A DNA stretch of 64,000 nt from Centropus unirufus (taxonomy: Eukaryota; Chordata; Aves; Cuculiformes; Centropidae). The notes under the pieces are model-generated. The model was given only the letters and a program-made list of their open reading frames with translations, made no database searches and had not been told where the DNA came from. The stretch spans positions 5,572,338 through 5,636,337 of the forward strand of contig VYZI01000003.1 in NCBI GenBank assembly GCA_013397695.1, written 5' to 3'. Position numbers and translations under genes: made by a program. Numbering within the stretch: the stretch's first letter is position 1; each line of letters starts with the position of its first letter. Positions 60,501 through 64,000 of the stretch are shown piece by piece.

Positions 60501-63479
60501 CATGATTAAAAGTCAATGACACAGTCCTCAATTACTTAGTTTCAGGCTATGTTATAAAGCTTAATGGTTTTATTGAAAAACAAAACAAAACAAAAAAAGT
60601 TGGGCAAATAGGAAAGCAGAGGGGCTGGGGCAGGGAGAACATGTAGAGACCTGGCTCGTGACAGCCAGACTACTTCTGCTATCCTTCCTGGCTGCTGGGG
60701 AATAGTGAGCGCCAAATGAAATTGGAGGATGTGTTCTCCCAGAAAGTTTCTGGCACTTTGCTCTACTTATAACACAACATTAACATTAGCTTTTGGCTAA
60801 CGTATTTGCTCCTAGCCGAGTTTTTGAGTTTTTTTTTTTGACTCTACATGAAAGTGTTTTGAACTAGAAGAATGTAAAAACAGCTCCTGTGAGAATAACA
60901 AGAGAAAGCCTTCCCTCCTATCTCCTGTTCCTGTCTCTCCAGTGACTTTATCAGATGTTGAGAGGTTAGCAAGAAATGAGAGAATTGTCCTTTCTTCCTT
61001 TTGTGTTGGGACGATCTATTTCCTGGTCCTTTAGCTTTCCTATATATTCATCTAGCAGGTCACTTTATAGAGCCTGGCCAATTCTTATAGGTATAACAAA
61101 AGAAAAAAATCTCTGAGAAGCACAAGCAGGAACATGAAAACCACTTGAGGAAATAGGTTCTACAAGTAGTGAACACTAGAGAGCTTTGGAAACAAAAGAA
61201 CTCACCAGTGTCCCATTCCCCTCATTCCCCCTTCCAAATGAATCCGTTATGTACCACCACTCAGACACCGGTGTGGCAGAGAAATGACAACAGGGAGAGG
61301 AGAATAACTCTTTGCAGCCCGACTTCCTTTATTTCCAGGTGTAGGAGCACCTTAGCTGGAAGGACCAAAGCAGAAAAGGCAATCTAGTGTCTACAAGAGG
61401 AGCACACCTCAGCATTCTTAACACCATGTGCTTGACCCTCCCATGAAGTACCTGAAGAAAAGTTGCACAACAGCTGCTGGTCAGGCTGTGAACAAGTCGG
61501 TTTAGAAATCCTCAAGCACGAGTTCCAGGGATAGCTAAAAGCATTGGCTGAAGGTAAGTTAGAACCTGCCTTATATAAAATGTCTTGTGAATTATGAAAA
61601 GTCCTCTACTCATACCCTTCCCAGAAGTGGAGAGCTATTTAACCTGCAGACGCAGATAACATTCCCTGCCTGGCTTCCTCCCTTCTGTGCCAGCTGGAAT
61701 GAGAACAGAGGTCTGGAGGGAGAACTGGAGCAGTACGTCTTCAAGGTGGTCAGACACGCAGGGCTGGAATTCAGTCAACAACTGAATCTCCTTAATATTT
61801 CATTAGATTCATGAACTGTTTTCTTATTCATCCACCAAAAAGGAGTAATTTGGAAAGGGGGGCATGCCTAATAGTCACTGATGTAAATACTTAAAGGTTT
61901 GCAGACAGAAGAAACTCACTGCCGGGGGGGAAGACAAGCACTGAGAGGTATTCCCAGCAGTTCCTTCCCCTCACTGCTGCAGTGTAACTGCTACAGCCAA
62001 ACACACTAGAGACATTCCAGCCTGAATGGTAAAGCAGCAAGGGATACATTTTACAGCAAACGTTACCAATCAAATCTAAATCCCTAACAAGGAGATTGGT
62101 TTCTGCAAAGTAGGTAAGTGTTACTCACTGAGCTGCTAGGAAAATGGCTCCTTATCTAGTAAAAGCTAACTGAATGCTTATGGTTAATACCTTTAAAATT
62201 GTTTAGGTGTTTATTTGAAGAGGCACTAAAAAAAAGGTACAACATCTGCATCGCATTAAAATACTCCAATAACTTTGTAAAGAGCAGCAGTCATAGGGAG
62301 AACAGAATAAATGCTGTGCAGTAAAACAGCCTTTCTGCATCTCATCATCTGCCTGCACCACAGCCGAGTACGGAAACACACCTCTTGTAGATACAGGAAA
62401 AACAGAGAGCAAATGCTTTGTCTATCACCATTCCTTAAACCTCATTCAACAGCTGAGCAATAATTACTGTAAAGCTGGCTTTCCAAGAAATCTGTCAGCA
62501 CTACTTGCAGGCCATATTCAAAACCAGTAACAAATCCTGTTGCATTTCAAAGCAGTGCTTGCATTTGCCTTAGATTATATTTAGTGTCACTGGAGGTGTA
62601 CGTGTTCAAGTGAATGTGTCATTCATCACTGCGGATCGTAGTGGTGTAATAAAGAACAAAACTCAGGGCAAAAAAAGTCCTGCACATTGATATAAGGGAA
62701 AAAAGGCAGAAAAGCCAGCTTTCTTGCTAGTCGAGTACCTGATTTCCCACACTTCTCCCCCTTACAAAGCTTTAACCAAAGGAAAGATCCAAGTCCTTAC
62801 TTCCCAGAGCAGGCAAGCTGTACCCACAGGCACACGCTCAGACGAGCTCAACACAGGCCAGCCCGCAGTCCACAAGATTTACAGCACAAACAAAAGCAGC
62901 CCGACTGCCCCCATAGGTACCTCAAAAGCAGCAAAATTCTGCGTGGAGCCCAAATAAAGCTTATGGGATCCACGGATCAGCCCATGTCAAACAGAATTCA
63001 TTACCTCTGGCTCTATACAAGCTCTCTCCGCAGGGAACCAGAGTGAGTCCATGGAAGGGGCACTGCTTCTAGAGGCTTCGATCCAAGTGTCTGGATCTAC
63101 CAGGGGCACAGAACTTCAGAATCACTGACATACCTACATGTGAGGCAATTCTAGACACAAGGCAAGAGAAGAGCTAAAAGAATTCAAGCTGGATATGCTC
63201 TGGTATTCAGCAGGGACTGGCATGGAGATGAATCACATTTTATAGACAGTCTCCTCTAATTTTCCACATAGACATTCCTAGCACAGAATGCTTGAACAAA
63301 ACCACAATATGGCCAGTGAAATAACCCCCCTAATGGGAAGACATCTATTTACATATTTAAGCTCTACATCTCTCAAAAAGCCACAGTATTAACACCAATA
63401 CCAAAGTAAGCAACCTCCAAGGCCTACGACCCTACTACAAAAACCAAAGGTGTTCAGACAAGAGTGAGAGCTAACATGT
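45521..63479. other. UTP23-RAD21 intergenic region, second part
   Basis: About 18 kb with no recognised gene, RNA gene or complete mobile element. The longest open frames are 273 codons minus (47786-48607, TTG-initiated; 239 codons from the first ATG), 177 codons plus (48722-49255), 160 codons minus (53825-54307) and 157 codons minus (46436-46909). None resembles a protein I know. Local GC rises at about 47930-48320. A direct repeat TAGCTAGACC occurs twice near 58655-58677. Confidence 0.4.
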
Positions 63480-64000
63480 AACAGCTTATGACACAACTTT
63501 TATTAGAAAAGTTATACATAACAGCATCAACTATTTCCAAGAATATTAACCTTGAAAAGCAACAAAAACAGACTAAAAATGTGTAACAAGAAACTAATGA
63601 TCTTTTCTATAATTAAACATTCAAGTTATCTACAATGCCTCTTTTTACAAAGGGGAAAAACATGGTTTTACAGGCACATCATGTTGAAAATAAAGCTGCA
63701 GTAACTTTATACAATTAACTTTTGCAAAGATTATTAAAACATGGTTATGTTGTCTCAGATTTTTTTTAAAACATTCACATAATTTTACAGCTGAGCATAC
63801 ACAGTCTCAGAATTATTTCACAAAAGTGCCAACACTAAAACCAGAACCTTCAGTGTGAATAGTTTTGCCCTTAAAAAAAGTTAAGACAGGTTTCCATAAT
63901 CAACATATTCACATAATTTCTGGTGCTACCTGGTCTAAAAGTAAAGCTTCATTCTTGGTATGTAAAAACGAATGGAACTTCTTTAGCAAAACTGTTTGAA
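63480..64000 (-). other. RAD21: Probable 3' end of RAD21 3' UTR
   Basis: On the minus strand an AATAAA lies at 63504-63499, with a likely cleavage point near 63480 and a GT-rich sequence beyond it. The sequence up to the window edge is AT-rich, repeat-free and without long frames, as in a 3' UTR. In human and other vertebrates RAD21 is the next gene after UTP23 and is convergent with it, which is what this position and strand predict. RAD21 is the kleisin subunit of the cohesin ring. No RAD21 coding sequence is in the window, so the call rests on synteny plus the signal. Confidence 0.5.
63499..63504 (-). terminator. Polyadenylation signal AATAAA (minus strand)
   Basis: Plus strand TTTATT in CAACTTTTATTAG. 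On the minus strand this is CTAATAAAAGTTGTG. It would end a transcript coming from the right, presumably RAD21. Confidence 0.5.

Noticed and set aside
1..64000. CRISPR arrays, operons, prokaryotic mobile elements or phage
   Set aside because: Nothing of this kind is present. The DNA is an ordinary vertebrate locus with introns, CpG islands and LINE/LTR repeats.

Overview
This is a stretch of vertebrate, almost certainly avian, genomic DNA. Several truncated CR1 LINEs of the bird/reptile type (3' ends with the family's usual sequence and TCATAGAATCATAGAATG-like ends), LTR-retrovirus debris, long introns with GT/AG borders and two CpG-island promoters all point that way. Gene order also fits: EIF3H (minus strand), UTP23 (plus strand) and what looks like the 3' end of RAD21 (minus strand) stand in the same order and orientation as on human chromosome 8q. 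There is no operon, CRISPR array or other prokaryotic feature.

Layout. 1-19691 is the 5' part of EIF3H intron 1, AT-rich, with several CR1 fragments. 19692-19772 is the 3' part of EIF3H coding exon 1. The rest of that exon, including the start codon, is lost in a 244-base assembly gap (19773-20016) inside a CpG island. From about 20.25 to 35 kb lies the head-to-head spacer between EIF3H and UTP23. It is rich in repeats: CR1 copies in both orientations, an LTR-like block (29.4-29.9 kb), an 18-bp minisatellite (30.9-31.05 kb), a tRNA-Lys retro-copy joined to a solo LTR (31.5-32.3 kb), and two pairs of duplicated blocks that both converge on the sequence just upstream of UTP23. UTP23 is complete: three coding exons (35294-35481, 37373-37547, 38426-38812) encode 249 residues. 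From 39 to 63.5 kb is intergenic DNA with old CR1 fragments (one with reverse-transcriptase motifs at 44.4-45.5 kb) and a few unrecognised open frames. The last 520 bases carry a minus-strand AATAAA and are best read as the end of the RAD21 3' UTR.

Function. EIF3H is a subunit of translation initiation factor 3, UTP23 is a small-subunit processome factor needed for 18S rRNA maturation, and RAD21 is the cohesin kleisin. They are neighbours by conserved synteny, not a pathway. The most unusual items are (1) a solo LTR attached to a nearly full-length tRNA-Lys copy that includes the CCA tail, far more than the 18-nt primer-binding site, and (2) a block of about 300 bp present just upstream of both the EIF3H and the UTP23 CpG islands.
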